64,000 nt of DNA, taken from the NCBI RefSeq assembly GCF_004136315.1, contig NZ_CP029562.1, forward strand, positions 6,347,501-6,411,500, given 5' to 3'. The translations under genes and the position numbers were made by a program. The notes under the pieces were generated by a model. It did not search any database, was not told where the DNA came from, and worked only from the letters and a program-made list of their open reading frames with translations. This stretch comes from Mesorhizobium sp. Pch-S (lineage in GTDB: Bacteria > Pseudomonadota > Alphaproteobacteria > Rhizobiales > Rhizobiaceae). This document shows, one piece after another, positions 54,526 through 63,743 of this stretch (the stretch's first letter is position 1; every line of letters starts with the position of its first letter).

Positions 54526-54554
54526 TCCGCCCGGCAGCTTGTGCGCCGGGCGGA
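54526..54554 (+). promoter_or_regulatory. intercistronic hairpin between binding protein and ATPase genes
   Basis: TCCGCCCGGC (54526-54535) pairs perfectly with GCCGGGCGGA (54545-54554) around a 9-base loop, 14 bases after the binding-protein stop. No T run. Likely stabilises the binding-protein mRNA relative to the rest of the operon. Confidence 0.55.
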
Positions 54555-54621
54555 CCCGGGACGATTTTTCAAGTAAGCTGATCATCCGGGGCTCTCCCCG
54601 ATAGCCGAAGGAACGGCTTCG

Positions 54622-56121
54622 ATGTCCGAACTCATTGTTCGCGGCGCGCGCAAGGCCTATGGCGCAACGGTCGCGCTGAGCCGCGGCGACCTGCATCTCA
54701 GACCTGGCGAAGTGCATGTGCTGATCGGCTCGAACGGATCGGGCAAAAGCACGCTGTGCAAGATCGTCGCCGGCAGTGTGAAGCCGGATGCCGGCGACGT
54801 GCTGCTGGACGGAAAGCCTGTCACCATCGACGGCCCTCGTGCGGCGCGGGCACTCGGCATCGGCATCTTCTACCAGGAACTCAGCCTGGCTGCCCGTCGC
54901 ACGGTCGCCGAAAACATCCTGCTGCCGGCAATGCCGGTGAAGGGTGGCATCTTCGTCGACCGGGCCGAACTGGAAGAACGGACCGCCCGGATCATCGCTG
55001 AATTCCAGGACGTTGCCGGCGAAGGCTTTGCCGCCGATGTGACCGTAGACAGGCTGCGCGCCGACCAGCGTCAGCTGGTCGAGATCATGAAGGCACTCGC
55101 CAGCGAGGCCCCAATCCTCATTTTCGATGAACCGACGTCCGCGCTTGACCGCGCCCAGGTCGATCGTTTCTTCGAGATCCTGCGTCGCCTGAAACAGGAA
55201 GGCCGCGCCATGGTGTTCATCTCGCACCGCATGGACGAGATCTTCTCGATCGGCGACCGGGTCACCGTCATTCGCGACGGTGCCACCGTCGCCTCCTCCG
55301 CGATCGCCGAGACCAGCGCCGATCAGGTGATCCGCCAGATGGTGGGCGAACGCGAGGCGCTGGCGGCCGAAAGCAAGCCGCCAGTCCCGGTGGCCGCCGG
55401 CGAACCGATGCTGTCCGTAGCCAATCTCGGTGGCACCGGCTTCCGCGATGTTTCCTTCAGCGTTGGCAAGGGTGAGATCCTCGGTTTCGGCGGACTGCAC
55501 GGCCAGGGCCAATCGTCTGTCCTGCGCGCCATTTTCGGCGCACTGGCCCACAACGCGGGAACGATCGAGGTCAGTAGCAAGGCCTGCGCTGCACGCACCC
55601 CGGCCGAGGCCATCCGCAACGGTATCGCCTATGTCTCCGGCGACCGCGGCCGCGACGGCACCTTGACCGGCCGGCCGATCCTGGAAAATGTCACCCCGAT
55701 CCACTTCCTGCGCAACAGGCTGCATCTTGCTCGCCCGGGCGCTCTCACAACCCTTGCCGACGGCCCGCTGAAGGCACTGAAGACCAAATTCCAGGATATC
55801 GGCCAGCCGGTGAATTCGCTGTCCGGCGGCAACCAGCAAAAGGTGGTGATCGCACGCTGGCTGATCGATCGCCCCGCGATCCTGCTGCTCGACGACCCGA
55901 CCAAAGGCATCGACCTTGCCGCAAAGTCGGATCTTTTCCAGCTCATCCGCTCGCTCGCCGCGGAAGGCATGGGTATCGTGCTTTATTCCTCCGAGGACGC
56001 CGAATTGCTTGCCAATGCCGATCGTATCCTGGTCTTCAATTCAGGCGTGGTGACGCGCGAACTGCAGGGCGAAGACCGAACCCGCTACAATCTTTATCAC
56101 GCCGCATATGAGGCTGCCTGA
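54622..56121 (+). CDS. sugar ABC transporter ATP-binding protein (RbsA-like)
   Basis: A protein of 499 residues with two fused nucleotide-binding domains. The first has Walker A GSNGSGKST and Walker B ILIFDEPTSALD. The second has a degenerate Walker A (GGLHGQGQSS) but an intact signature LSGGNQQKVVIARWL and Walker B ILLLDDPTKGIDL. This arrangement is standard for RbsA/MglA-type transporters. The stop overlaps the start of the first permease gene by one base. Confidence 0.94.
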   Translation: MSELIVRGARKAYGATVALSRGDLHLRPGEVHVLIGSNGSGKSTLCKIVAGSVKPDAGDVLLDGKPVTIDGPRAARALGIGIFYQELSLAARRTVAENILLPAMPVKGGIFVDRAELEERTARIIAEFQDVAGEGFAADVTVDRLRADQRQLVEIMKALASEAPILIFDEPTSALDRAQVDRFFEILRRLKQEGRAMVFISHRMDEIFSIGDRVTVIRDGATVASSAIAETSADQVIRQMVGEREALAAESKPPVPVAAGEPMLSVANLGGTGFRDVSFSVGKGEILGFGGLHGQGQSSVLRAIFGALAHNAGTIEVSSKACAARTPAEAIRNGIAYVSGDRGRDGTLTGRPILENVTPIHFLRNRLHLARPGALTTLADGPLKALKTKFQDIGQPVNSLSGGNQQKVVIARWLIDRPAILLLDDPTKGIDLAAKSDLFQLIRSLAAEGMGIVLYSSEDAELLANADRILVFNSGVVTRELQGEDRTRYNLYHAAYEAA

Positions 56122-57104
56122 TGAGCAACGCAGCCACCCAGACCGGTGCCGGCGGCCTTGGTCGCCTGATCCGTCGCTATCCTTTCGTGCCGGCCCTGAT
56201 CATCCTCATCCTGCTTTTGGCACTCAACGGCATCTTCGAGCCGCGCAGTCTGAGCTTCCGCTCGATGACGGGGCTCGTCTCGACCTATCTGGCGCTGATG
56301 ATGCTGGCGGTGGCGCAGACCTATGTCGTCTTTTCCGGCGACATCGACCTGTCTGCCGGCAGCATCGTGTCGCTGGTCAATGTCTCGGTGATCGTGCTGA
56401 TGCAGAAATGGGGCGGCGACGGTTTCGCCGTCATCGCGGCCTGCCTGGCCGGCGCACTGATCGGGCTGGCCTGCGGGCTGATCAACGGCATCGTCGTTGC
56501 CGGACTGAGACTGCAAGCGATCGTCGCCACCTTCGCAACCTCCATCTTCTTCACCGGCCTGGCGCTGACCGTGTTGCCGGTGGCCGGCACACCGGCTCCC
56601 GAAGCCTATTGGACGACCTATGGCGGCCGTTTCCTGGGCATTCCTTTCGTGTTTTATGCCGTCGCCGCAGTGGCAGTCCTGCTCGCCGTCCTGATGCGCA
56701 TGCGCTTGACCACGCAGATGCTGGCGGTCGGCGACGACCAGCAGGCGGCGTTCCAGAGCGGACTGCCGGTAACTGTAATCCGCATCAAGGGTTACGTTTT
56801 CTGCGGTCTCTTCGCGGCACTCGCCGCGCTCTGCATTACCGGCGACACCGCGAGCGGTGATCCGCTGGTCGGCGGCAAGATGACGCTTTATTCAGTCGCC
56901 GCCGTGGTTCTGGGCGGCTCGGCACTGGCAGGCGGTTTCGGCACGGTGACGGGGTCCCTGATCGGCGCGCTCATCATCGGCCTCATCAACGCGCTTGTCT
57001 TCTTTGTCGGTACGCCTTCGGAATGGCAGAACTTCGTGCAGGGCCTTGCCATCCTGCTGGCCCTGATGACCGGCATCCTCGTCAGCCGCGGAGCACGGGC
57101 ATGA
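56121..57104 (+). CDS. sugar ABC transporter permease
   Basis: A permease of 327 residues with about nine helices, BPD_transp_2 (RbsC) family: VVFSGDIDLSAGSIVSLVNV, GLINGIVVAGLRLQAIVATF and VVLGGSALAGGFGTVTGSLIG. It forms a heteromeric pore with the next permease, which belongs to the same family. It is coupled by overlap to both neighbours (1 base with the ATPase, 4 bases with the next permease). Confidence 0.93.
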   Translation: MSNAATQTGAGGLGRLIRRYPFVPALIILILLLALNGIFEPRSLSFRSMTGLVSTYLALMMLAVAQTYVVFSGDIDLSAGSIVSLVNVSVIVLMQKWGGDGFAVIAACLAGALIGLACGLINGIVVAGLRLQAIVATFATSIFFTGLALTVLPVAGTPAPEAYWTTYGGRFLGIPFVFYAVAAVAVLLAVLMRMRLTTQMLAVGDDQQAAFQSGLPVTVIRIKGYVFCGLFAALAALCITGDTASGDPLVGGKMTLYSVAAVVLGGSALAGGFGTVTGSLIGALIIGLINALVFFVGTPSEWQNFVQGLAILLALMTGILVSRGARA

Positions 57105-58090
57105 GCACCGACGCCCTCCCCTCCAAGCCAACCGCGAACGCCGCTCTGGCTTTCCTGAAGAAACCGCTCGTGGTGGCACTCATCCTGATCGTGCTGCTGC
57201 TTGCCGTCGGCGAATGGCTGTCGCCGGGCTTCGCCTCGCCGGGGCAGATCCTGAGGTTGCTGATCGTCGCCGCCCTGCTCGGCATCGTCGCGGCCGGCCA
57301 GAACCTCGTCATCCTTGGTGGACGTGAAGGCATAGATCTGTCGGTCGGCGGCATCGTCTCGCTGGCTGCGATCCTGGCCGGCAATGTCATGAACGGCACC
57401 GATGGCGGCATCCTGCCGGCAATCCTGGTCTGCATCGTCGTCGGCGCCCTGTTCGGCCTCATCAACGGTGTCGGCGTGACGCTGCTGCGCATTCCACCGC
57501 TGGTGATGACGCTTGGCATGCTTGGCGTGCTGCAGGGTCTTCTTGTGGTGATCCGCAACGGTATCCCCTCCGGCCGCGCAGCCCCCGGTCTCTCTGATTT
57601 CGTCGTCAAACCGTTCCTGCTCGGCCTGCCCGGCATCATCTGGCTGTGGCTGCTGATCGGGCTCGCCATGGCGTTCCTGCTGCGCCGCACGGTGTTCGGC
57701 TACCGCGTCTATGCGATCGGCTCCAACGAGCAGGCAGCCTTCATGGCCGGGGTTCCGGTGAAAACAACTCGCGTCGCGCTGTTCATGCTCTCCGGGGTTT
57801 TCGCGGCCATCGCCGGCATGTGCCTGCTCGGCTATTCCGGCTCCTCCTTCGCCAATGTCGGCGAACAGTACATGCTGCCCTCGATCATCGCTGTGGTACT
57901 CGGTGGCACGCCGCTCTCAGGTGGCAAGGGCGGCTACACCGGCACGATGGCTGGCGCCGTGCTGCTGGTTCTGCTCCAGAGCATCCTGACCACGGTCCAT
58001 ATCGATGAGGCCGGCCGGCAGATGGTTTTCGGCGCAACGCTGGTGGCGCTGATGCTGTTCTATGGACGCGCCAAGGCGATGCGGGGCTGA
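57101..58090 (+). CDS. sugar ABC transporter permease
   Basis: A permease of 329 residues, RbsC family, with the segments LVILGGREGIDLSVGGIVSLAA (in parts), GLINGVGVTLLRIPPLVMTLG and VVLGGTPLSGGKGGYTGTM. The ATG at 57101 overlaps the previous stop (ATGA). Two different RbsC-type permeases in one operon indicate a heterodimeric channel. The LacI regulator follows five bases later. Confidence 0.93.
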   Translation: MSTDALPSKPTANAALAFLKKPLVVALILIVLLLAVGEWLSPGFASPGQILRLLIVAALLGIVAAGQNLVILGGREGIDLSVGGIVSLAAILAGNVMNGTDGGILPAILVCIVVGALFGLINGVGVTLLRIPPLVMTLGMLGVLQGLLVVIRNGIPSGRAAPGLSDFVVKPFLLGLPGIIWLWLLIGLAMAFLLRRTVFGYRVYAIGSNEQAAFMAGVPVKTTRVALFMLSGVFAAIAGMCLLGYSGSSFANVGEQYMLPSIIAVVLGGTPLSGGKGGYTGTMAGAVLLVLLQSILTTVHIDEAGRQMVFGATLVALMLFYGRAKAMRG

Positions 58091-58095
58091 CCAGG

Positions 58096-59115
58096 ATGTC
58101 GGGACCCGCCAAGATCAAGGACATCGCCGCGCGCGCCGGCGTTTCCCCCGCTACGGTCTCTCGCGCGCTTTCCGACACGGGCCTCGTGGCCGAGCCGACG
58201 TTGTCGCGCATCCGCGAAGTGGCGCAGATGCTGAACTACCGGCCCAATGTCAGCGCCCGCAACCTGCGCACCCAGAAATCCATGGCCGTGCTGATGGTGG
58301 TGCGCGACGTCGGCAACCCCTTCTATCTCGAGATCATGAAGGGCGTCGAAGCGACCGCGCGCGCCGCCGGCTATTCGGTCCTGATGGGCAACACCGAAAA
58401 CAACGCCGAACGCGAGGTCGAATATTTCGACATGCTGCGCGACGGTCATGCCGACGGCATGATCCTGATCACTGGCAAATTGCCCTGGTCGCCCGAGGAA
58501 AGTCGATCACACCTCCAGGGCCTGCCGGTGGTGGTGGCGCTGGAAACGATCGAAGGCATGGGGCTGCCGCATGTGCAGATCGACAATCTCGGTGCCTCGC
58601 GCAGCGCGGTCGAACACCTGATCGGGCTCGGCCATCGTGCGATCGCCCATATCTGCGGCCCCATCCCTGAAATCATGGCGGTTCGCCGCCGTGATGGATT
58701 TCGCCAGGCCATGCAGGCGGCCAGATTGCCTATACCGGACGGCTACGAGCCCATCGGCGACTATCTGCTGCATTCGGGCGAAACACTGTGCCGCGCGCTG
58801 TTCGAGCGGCCCGACCGGCCAACCGCACTGTTTGTCGCCAACGACGAAATGGCCTTCGGTGCTATCAACGAGTTGCGCAGGCTGGGCCTCGACGTACCGG
58901 GGGACATTTCCGTGGTCGGCTTCGACGACCTGTTCCTCAGCCAGGCCTATTATCCACCGCTGACAACCGTGCGCCAGCCGCGCGCCGAGATCGGCCAGGA
59001 AGCGATGCGGCGCCTGCTGCGGGTGCTGGCCGGAGAAGAAATCGAGGCCGAAACGCTGGAGATGCCGACAATGCTGCAGATCCGCGGCTCGACCGCCCGG
59101 CCCAAATCAATCTGA
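58096..59115 (+). CDS. LacI family transcriptional regulator
   Basis: A protein of 339 residues. The N-terminal helix-turn-helix (IKDIAARAGVSPATVSRAL, residues 5-25) and hinge helix (NYRPNVSARNLR) are canonical, followed by a periplasmic-binding-like sensor domain (about 65-335). It is within the ABC operon and presumably binds the TGAAATCGATTTCA palindrome before the first gene. Inducer likely the transported compound or a product of the adjacent dehydrogenase. Confidence 0.93.
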   Translation: MSGPAKIKDIAARAGVSPATVSRALSDTGLVAEPTLSRIREVAQMLNYRPNVSARNLRTQKSMAVLMVVRDVGNPFYLEIMKGVEATARAAGYSVLMGNTENNAEREVEYFDMLRDGHADGMILITGKLPWSPEESRSHLQGLPVVVALETIEGMGLPHVQIDNLGASRSAVEHLIGLGHRAIAHICGPIPEIMAVRRRDGFRQAMQAARLPIPDGYEPIGDYLLHSGETLCRALFERPDRPTALFVANDEMAFGAINELRRLGLDVPGDISVVGFDDLFLSQAYYPPLTTVRQPRAEIGQEAMRRLLRVLAGEEIEAETLEMPTMLQIRGSTARPKSI

Positions 59116-59139
59116 AAGACAAAAACAGGAAGGACGACC

Positions 59140-60378
59140 ATGGCACAGTTGCCGAAGGAGAGATTGCGCGTCGGATTCGTGGGCACGGGCTTCATCGCCC
59201 AGTTCCATCTGAAGTCGCTGGTCGGCGTGCGCAACATCGACGTCGTCGGCGTCTACAGCCGCAGCAACGAAAAGCGCGAACACTTCGTCAGGCTGGCGGA
59301 AGAGATCGGTCTCGGCGACTGCAGGAACCACGACAGCCTGGAAAGCCTGCTCGGCGATCCGACGCTCGACGCCGTGTGGATCCTATCGCCGAACTACACG
59401 CGCCTCGACGTCATGCGCACGCTGCACGCGGAGATCAAGGCCGGCCGATCCAGGGTGTTCGCGGTTGCATGCGAAAAGCCGCTGGCGCGCACCGTTGCCG
59501 AAGCGCGCGAAATGCTGAGGCTGGCCGAAGACGCGGGACTGAACCACGGCTATCTCGAAAACCAGGTGTTTGCGACGCCGGTCATCCGCGGCAAGGAGAT
59601 CATCTGGCGGCGTGCCGCATCGACCACCGGCCGCCCCTATCTCGCCCGTGCTGCCGAAGAGCATTCCGGCCCGCACGAGGCATGGTTCTGGCAAGGCGAC
59701 AAGCAGGGCGGCGGCGTGCTGTCGGACATGATGTGCCACAGCCTCGAGGTCGCGCGTCATCTGCTGACGGCGCCCGGCGCGGCACGCGGTTCGCTGAAGG
59801 TCAAATCGGTGAACGGAACCGTTGCCAACCTCAAATGGACCCGGCCGCATTACGCAGACGAGCTCGCCCGCCGCTTCGGCTCCGGTGTCGACTACCGCAA
59901 CCATCCCTCTGAAGATTTTGCGCGTGGCGTGGTGGCGCTGGAGGACGAGGCCGGCAACGAACTGATGATCGAAGCCACCACGTCCTGGGCCTATGTCGGC
60001 GCCGGCCTGCGCATCCAGCTCGAACTGCTCGGCCCCGAATATGCAATGGAATTCAATTCACTCGGCACCGGTCTGAAGATATTCATGTCGCGTGCGGTGC
60101 AGGGGTCGGAAGGCGAGGACCTCGTCGAGAAGCAGAATGCCGAGCAGGGCCTGATGCCGGTGCTGGAGGATGAAGCCGGCGTCTATGGCTACACCGACGA
60201 GAACCGCCACATGACCGAGTGTTTCCGCAAAGGCGAGACCCCGCTGGAAACCTTCCACGACGGTCTTGCGGTCGTGGAAATGATGATGGGGCTCTACAAA
60301 TCGGCGGAGACCGGCGAGACGGTGCGGTTCCCGGCGCCAAACCTCGAGCACTATGTGCCGCCGGTGGCACGCCGCTAA
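59140..60378 (+). CDS. Gfo/Idh/MocA family oxidoreductase
   Basis: A NAD(P)-dependent dehydrogenase of 412 residues. The Rossmann motif GTGFIAQFH (residues ~12-20), the DAVWILSPN segment and the ACEKPLART (EKP motif) are present, and GGGVLSDMMCHSLEVARHLL supplies the active-site His. It probably oxidises a sugar or polyol brought in by the preceding ABC system. AGGAAGGACGACC precedes the ATG. A strong terminator follows. Confidence 0.92.
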   Translation: MAQLPKERLRVGFVGTGFIAQFHLKSLVGVRNIDVVGVYSRSNEKREHFVRLAEEIGLGDCRNHDSLESLLGDPTLDAVWILSPNYTRLDVMRTLHAEIKAGRSRVFAVACEKPLARTVAEAREMLRLAEDAGLNHGYLENQVFATPVIRGKEIIWRRAASTTGRPYLARAAEEHSGPHEAWFWQGDKQGGGVLSDMMCHSLEVARHLLTAPGAARGSLKVKSVNGTVANLKWTRPHYADELARRFGSGVDYRNHPSEDFARGVVALEDEAGNELMIEATTSWAYVGAGLRIQLELLGPEYAMEFNSLGTGLKIFMSRAVQGSEGEDLVEKQNAEQGLMPVLEDEAGVYGYTDENRHMTECFRKGETPLETFHDGLAVVEMMMGLYKSAETGETVRFPAPNLEHYVPPVARR

Positions 60379-60456
60379 GTACAGGCGGCGAAGCGATACG
60401 GCTGAAGAGGCAGACCTCACCCGCCGCAAGGCTGATCGCGTTTAATTGCCATCCTC

Positions 60457-60487
60457 AAGGCAAGGTGCCTCCTGCGCCTTGCCTTTC
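60457..60487 (+). terminator. intrinsic terminator of the sugar ABC operon
   Basis: A 12-bp stem (one G-U pair), AAGGCAAGGTGC and GCGCCTTGCCTT around CTCCT, is followed by TCTGATTTG. It lies 78 bases after the dehydrogenase stop codon. Confidence 0.7.
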
Positions 60488-60546
60488 TGATTTGTTTGTT
60501 TGACGGAATGTCCGGGAAAGGGCCTGTGGCTTGTCCCGCAAGCCAA

Positions 60547-60575
60547 TCGACAAGCCCTGCGCGCCAAATTATCTA
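60547..60575 (+). promoter_or_regulatory. bioR promoter, possibly leaderless
   Basis: TCGACA (60547-60552) and TATCTA (60570-60575) are spaced by 17 bases. The start codon at 60582 would fall at the expected transcription start, and no ribosome-binding site precedes it, so a leaderless mRNA is suggested. Confidence 0.5.
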
Positions 60576-60578
60576 TGA
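60569..60578. promoter_or_regulatory. BioR operator, upstream of bioR
   Basis: TTATCTATGA matches the known alphaproteobacterial BioR box (TTATMKATAA) except one base. It overlaps the presumed -10 element of bioR, so BioR likely represses its own gene. Confidence 0.7.
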
Positions 60579-60581
60579 AAC

Positions 60582-61250
60582 ATGGGCGCTCCAAAAGAAG
60601 ACACTCTCGCAGTCCGCATTTCCAGGACGCTGGCCGACCGCATCATCGCAGGCAAGATCGAGCCCGGCTCACGGCTCCGCCAGGATCACATCGCCGAGGA
60701 ATTCGGTGCCAGCCACGTTCCCGTGCGCGAGGCCTTTCGCAGGCTGGAGGCACAGGGCCTCGCCGTCAGCGAACCGCGCCGGGGCGTACGCGTCGCCAGC
60801 TTTGACCTCGCCGAAGTGAAGGAAGTGGCGGAAATGCGCGCGGCCCTCGAAGTGCTGGCGCTCCGCCATGCCGCGCAGCATCTCACCCCGGCCATTCTCG
60901 ATGCGGCCGAAGAAGCCACCAAGGCTGGCGACAATTCGCGCGATGTGCGCTCCTGGGAAGAGGCGAACCGGCGCTTCCACCGCCTTATCCTGGAGCCCTG
61001 CGCCATGCCGCGACTGATCTCGGCGATCGATGACCTGCACGCCGCCAGCGCCCGTTTTCTGTTCGCAGCCTGGCGGTCGGACTGGGAAGCGCGCACCGAC
61101 CATGATCATCGCGCCATTCTTTCCGCCCTGCGCAAGGGCCAGATCGAGGCCGCCTGCACCACGCTGGCGGGCCATGTCCAGTGGATCGGCCACCGGCCCC
61201 AGAAGTCGGCCAGCGGCGGCATTCGCGACGCTTTCGCGATTGTCGGATAA
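60582..61250 (+). CDS. bioR: GntR-family biotin repressor BioR
   Basis: A protein of 222 residues with an N-terminal winged helix (LADRIIAGKIEPGSRLRQDHI and EEFGASHVPVREAFRRLEAQG, in two blocks) and a C-terminal FCD ligand domain (about 85-205, with metal-type His and Asp residues). It is assigned as BioR because it lies next to bioY-bioB-bioD and because TTATCTATAA-type BioR boxes stand before both transcripts. In alphaproteobacteria BioR, not BirA, represses biotin synthesis and uptake genes. Confidence 0.88.
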   Translation: MGAPKEDTLAVRISRTLADRIIAGKIEPGSRLRQDHIAEEFGASHVPVREAFRRLEAQGLAVSEPRRGVRVASFDLAEVKEVAEMRAALEVLALRHAAQHLTPAILDAAEEATKAGDNSRDVRSWEEANRRFHRLILEPCAMPRLISAIDDLHAASARFLFAAWRSDWEARTDHDHRAILSALRKGQIEAACTTLAGHVQWIGHRPQKSASGGIRDAFAIVG

Positions 61251-61251
61251 A

Positions 61252-61261
61252 ATATCTATAA
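61252..61261. promoter_or_regulatory. second BioR-like box after bioR
   Basis: ATATCTATAA lies immediately after the bioR stop codon and resembles the BioR box with one change. It may be an auxiliary site for the bioY promoter. Confidence 0.5.
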
Positions 61262-61314
61262 TCCTGTTGCGACTCGTTTCCTTTTGTGGATTCAATGTAG
61301 ATATAGATCATAAA

Positions 61315-61324
61315 TTATCTATAA
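61315..61324. promoter_or_regulatory. BioR operator upstream of bioY
   Basis: TTATCTATAA is an exact BioR box. It overlaps a perfect TATAAT -10 hexamer (61320-61325), 17 bases before the bioY ATG, where AAAGGA serves as ribosome-binding site. Confidence 0.85.
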
Positions 61325-61341
61325 TTTACGAAAGGAACATC

Positions 61342-61908
61342 ATGAGCGAGACCCTCACGCTGCGCGGCGTCAAGCCGCGCGACGCGGTGAAAACCGTTGC
61401 AACCATCATCGCGGGCGTCGCCCTGATCACGCTATGCGCCAAGCTGCGCATTCCGTTCTGGCCGGTGCCACTGACCCTGTACACGCTGGCGGTCATGGGC
61501 ATCGCGGTCGCCACCGGCCCACGCATGGCGACAGCCACCTTCCTCGCCTTCCTGGCGGTTGGCGCCGCCGGAGTGCCGGTGTTCTCAGGCTCGCCGGAAC
61601 GCGGTATCGGCCTCGCCTACATGATGGGACCGACGGGCGGTTACCTGCTGGGCTATCTCTTCGCCAGCTGGTTGACCGGCTGGCTGGCTGAGGGCCGGCA
61701 GATGTTCGGGCGCGTCATGGCCATGCTGGCCGGCCTCGCGGTCACCTATGCAGTCGGCCTGCCCTGGCTCGGCTTCTACATCCCCGGCAAAGATGTCATT
61801 GCTCTCGGCTTCACCCCGTTCATATTGGGCGACCTCATCAACATCGCCATGGTCGCCGTCGGTTCGGCCATGATCCCGGCACGTCTGCTGGGGAGGATCG
61901 GCCGATGA
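61342..61908 (+). CDS. bioY: biotin transporter BioY
   Basis: A membrane protein of 188 residues, six hydrophobic helices, S-component of the ECF biotin transporter. Signature segments are [17 protein letters not shown] near residue 36, [18 protein letters not shown] and a C-terminal [13 protein letters not shown]. Without bioM/bioN in the window it could act alone or with ECF modules elsewhere. It overlaps bioB by four bases, so uptake and synthesis are coupled under BioR control. Confidence 0.93.
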   Translation: MSETLTLRGVKPRDAVKTVATIIAGVALITLCAKLRIPFWPVPLTLYTLAVMGIAVATGPRMATATFLAFLAVGAAGVPVFSGSPERGIGLAYMMGPTGGYLLGYLFASWLTGWLAEGRQMFGRVMAMLAGLAVTYAVGLPWLGFYIPGKDVIALGFTPFILGDLINIAMVAVGSAMIPARLLGRIGR

Positions 61909-62990
61909 AAGCGTCCACGACGCCGGATCACTCGTCACTTGCCGAGATGGGCGATGTCCGTACCGATTGGACGCAGGCAGAAGCGGAAGCAGTCTACGCC
62001 TTGCCCCTGCCCGACCTGCTCCATCGGGCACAGAACGTTCACCGCAGCCGTTTCGACCCGACCGTGGTCGAAACGGCCAGCCTGCTCAGCGTCAAGACGG
62101 GCGGTTGTCCGGAAGATTGCGGCTACTGCTCGCAGAGCGCGCATCACCAAACCGGCGTCAAGGCAACCAAGCTGATGGCAGTGGAGCGCGTGATCGAGGA
62201 GGCAAAGCGCGCAAAAGCCGGTGGGGCGACACGATTTTGCATGGGGGCTGCCTGGCGCAGTCCGAAGGACCGCGACATGGACCGGGTTTGCGCCATGATA
62301 GAAGGCGTCAGGGCGCTGGGCATGGAAACCTGCGTGACGCTCGGCATGCTGACCAGGTCCCAGGTCGAACGGCTGAATGAATCCGGCCTCGACTACTACA
62401 ACCACAACATCGACACCTCGCGGGAATATTATCCCGAGATCGCCACCACCCGCACCATCGACGACCGCCTGGAGACGCTGGCGCTGGTACGCGCGGGTGG
62501 CATCAAGGTCTGCTCCGGCGGCATTGTCGGCATGGGCGAGACCATGGCAGACCGTATCGCCATGCTGGTCATCCTGGCGACGCTGGAAACGCATCCGGAA
62601 AGCGTTCCGATCAACATGTGGAACGAGGTCGAGGGCACGCCGGTGATGCAGAAGAGCCAGCCGGTCGAACCGATCGCCTTCGTGCGTCTGGTTGCGCTGG
62701 CGCGCATTCTCATGCCGGAAAGCGTGGTGCGGCTTTCAGCCGGTCGCCATGCCATGAGCGACGAGTTGCAGGCGCTCTGCTTTCTGGCCGGTGCCAACTC
62801 GATCTTCACCGGCGACGTGCTTCTGACCACCGGCAATCCGGAGCGCAACAAGGATTTCGCGCTGCTGAAAAAGCTCGGCATGCGTGCTGCCGAAGCGCCC
62901 GTCCATGCACGCGCAGTTGATCAGCCGGGGCAAGGCAGCAGATCCCGCCCTCTGCCATCCCTGCCCTCGCTCGCGATTGGTGCGCCTTGA
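61905..62990 (+). CDS. bioB: biotin synthase
   Basis: A radical SAM enzyme of 361 residues that inserts sulfur into dethiobiotin to form biotin. The [4Fe-4S] cluster motif CxxxCxxC is [11 protein letters not shown] near residue 67. Further family motifs are [27 protein letters not shown] and NPVEGTP-like NEVEGTPV. The [2Fe-2S] ligand region ([13 protein letters not shown]) is present. It overlaps bioY at the start and bioD at the stop, so all three are translationally coupled. Confidence 0.96.
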   Translation: MKASTTPDHSSLAEMGDVRTDWTQAEAEAVYALPLPDLLHRAQNVHRSRFDPTVVETASLLSVKTGGCPEDCGYCSQSAHHQTGVKATKLMAVERVIEEAKRAKAGGATRFCMGAAWRSPKDRDMDRVCAMIEGVRALGMETCVTLGMLTRSQVERLNESGLDYYNHNIDTSREYYPEIATTRTIDDRLETLALVRAGGIKVCSGGIVGMGETMADRIAMLVILATLETHPESVPINMWNEVEGTPVMQKSQPVEPIAFVRLVALARILMPESVVRLSAGRHAMSDELQALCFLAGANSIFTGDVLLTTGNPERNKDFALLKKLGMRAAEAPVHARAVDQPGQGSRSRPLPSLPSLAIGAP

Positions 62991-63631
62991 GCGCACGCAT
63001 CGTCGTCACCGGCACCGACACCGATGTCGGCAAGACGGTTTTCGCTGCGGGGTTGACCAGGCTGCTTGGTGCTTCCTACTGGAAGCCCGTGCAGGCAGGA
63101 CTCGGCGGCGAAACCGACAGCGAAACCGTAGGCCGGCTCGGCGAAATTTCGTCGGGCCGCATCCTGCCGGAGAGATGGCGTTTGAACACGCCCGCCTCCC
63201 CGCATCATGCCGCGGCGGTCGATCGGGTTGCTATCATTCCTGAAGACCTTCATCTGCCGGAAATCGGCGGACCGCTGGTCATCGAAGGCGCCGGCGGCCT
63301 GCTGGTGCCATTGACGCAGACCACCACCTTCGCCGACGTCTTCTCGCGCTGGAAGGTGCCGGTCGTGCTGTGCGCCCGCACCCGGCTCGGAACCATCAAC
63401 CACACACTTCTGTCGCTGGAGGCGCTGCGGGTACGCAACGTGCCCGTTCTGGGCGTCGCCTTTATCGGTGACGCCGAACCCGAGACCCAAAGCATCATCG
63501 GCAAGCTCGGCGGAACGAGAATCCTGGGCCGCCTGCCCATGCTTGCCCCACTGACCCCGGCGATTTTGCAGCAAGCTTTCGCCGACGCCTTTCACCCTGA
63601 TGATTTTCTGACCGCTCGATCAACACGGTGA
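62987..63631 (+). CDS. bioD: dethiobiotin synthetase
   Basis: An ATP-dependent carboxylase of 214 residues that closes the ureido ring of dethiobiotin. P-loop [30 protein letters not shown] and [10 protein letters not shown] are the family motifs. Translation starts at TTG 62987, overlapping the bioB stop (TTGA), since the P-loop strand begins right after it. bioF and bioA, which make the bioD substrate, are not found next to it. Confidence 0.94.
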   Translation: MSARIVVTGTDTDVGKTVFAAGLTRLLGASYWKPVQAGLGGETDSETVGRLGEISSGRILPERWRLNTPASPHHAAAVDRVAIIPEDLHLPEIGGPLVIEGAGGLLVPLTQTTTFADVFSRWKVPVVLCARTRLGTINHTLLSLEALRVRNVPVLGVAFIGDAEPETQSIIGKLGGTRILGRLPMLAPLTPAILQQAFADAFHPDDFLTARSTR

Positions 63632-63693
63632 GGTTGAGTGAAGATGGCTACGGAACCACAACCGTGCTGGAACGTTTCTGTGCGTTCCCTGCC

Positions 63694-63722
63694 GAGGCCA
63701 GCGTTCGTTTTTGGCCTCTTTC
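63694..63722 (+). terminator. probable terminator of the bio operon
   Basis: GAGGCCA (63694-63700) pairs with TGGCCTC (63712-63718) and is followed by TTTCC. It lies between bioD and the next gene. Confidence 0.55.
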
Positions 63723-63743
63723 CATTTTCAGAAAGGCCTTCCG

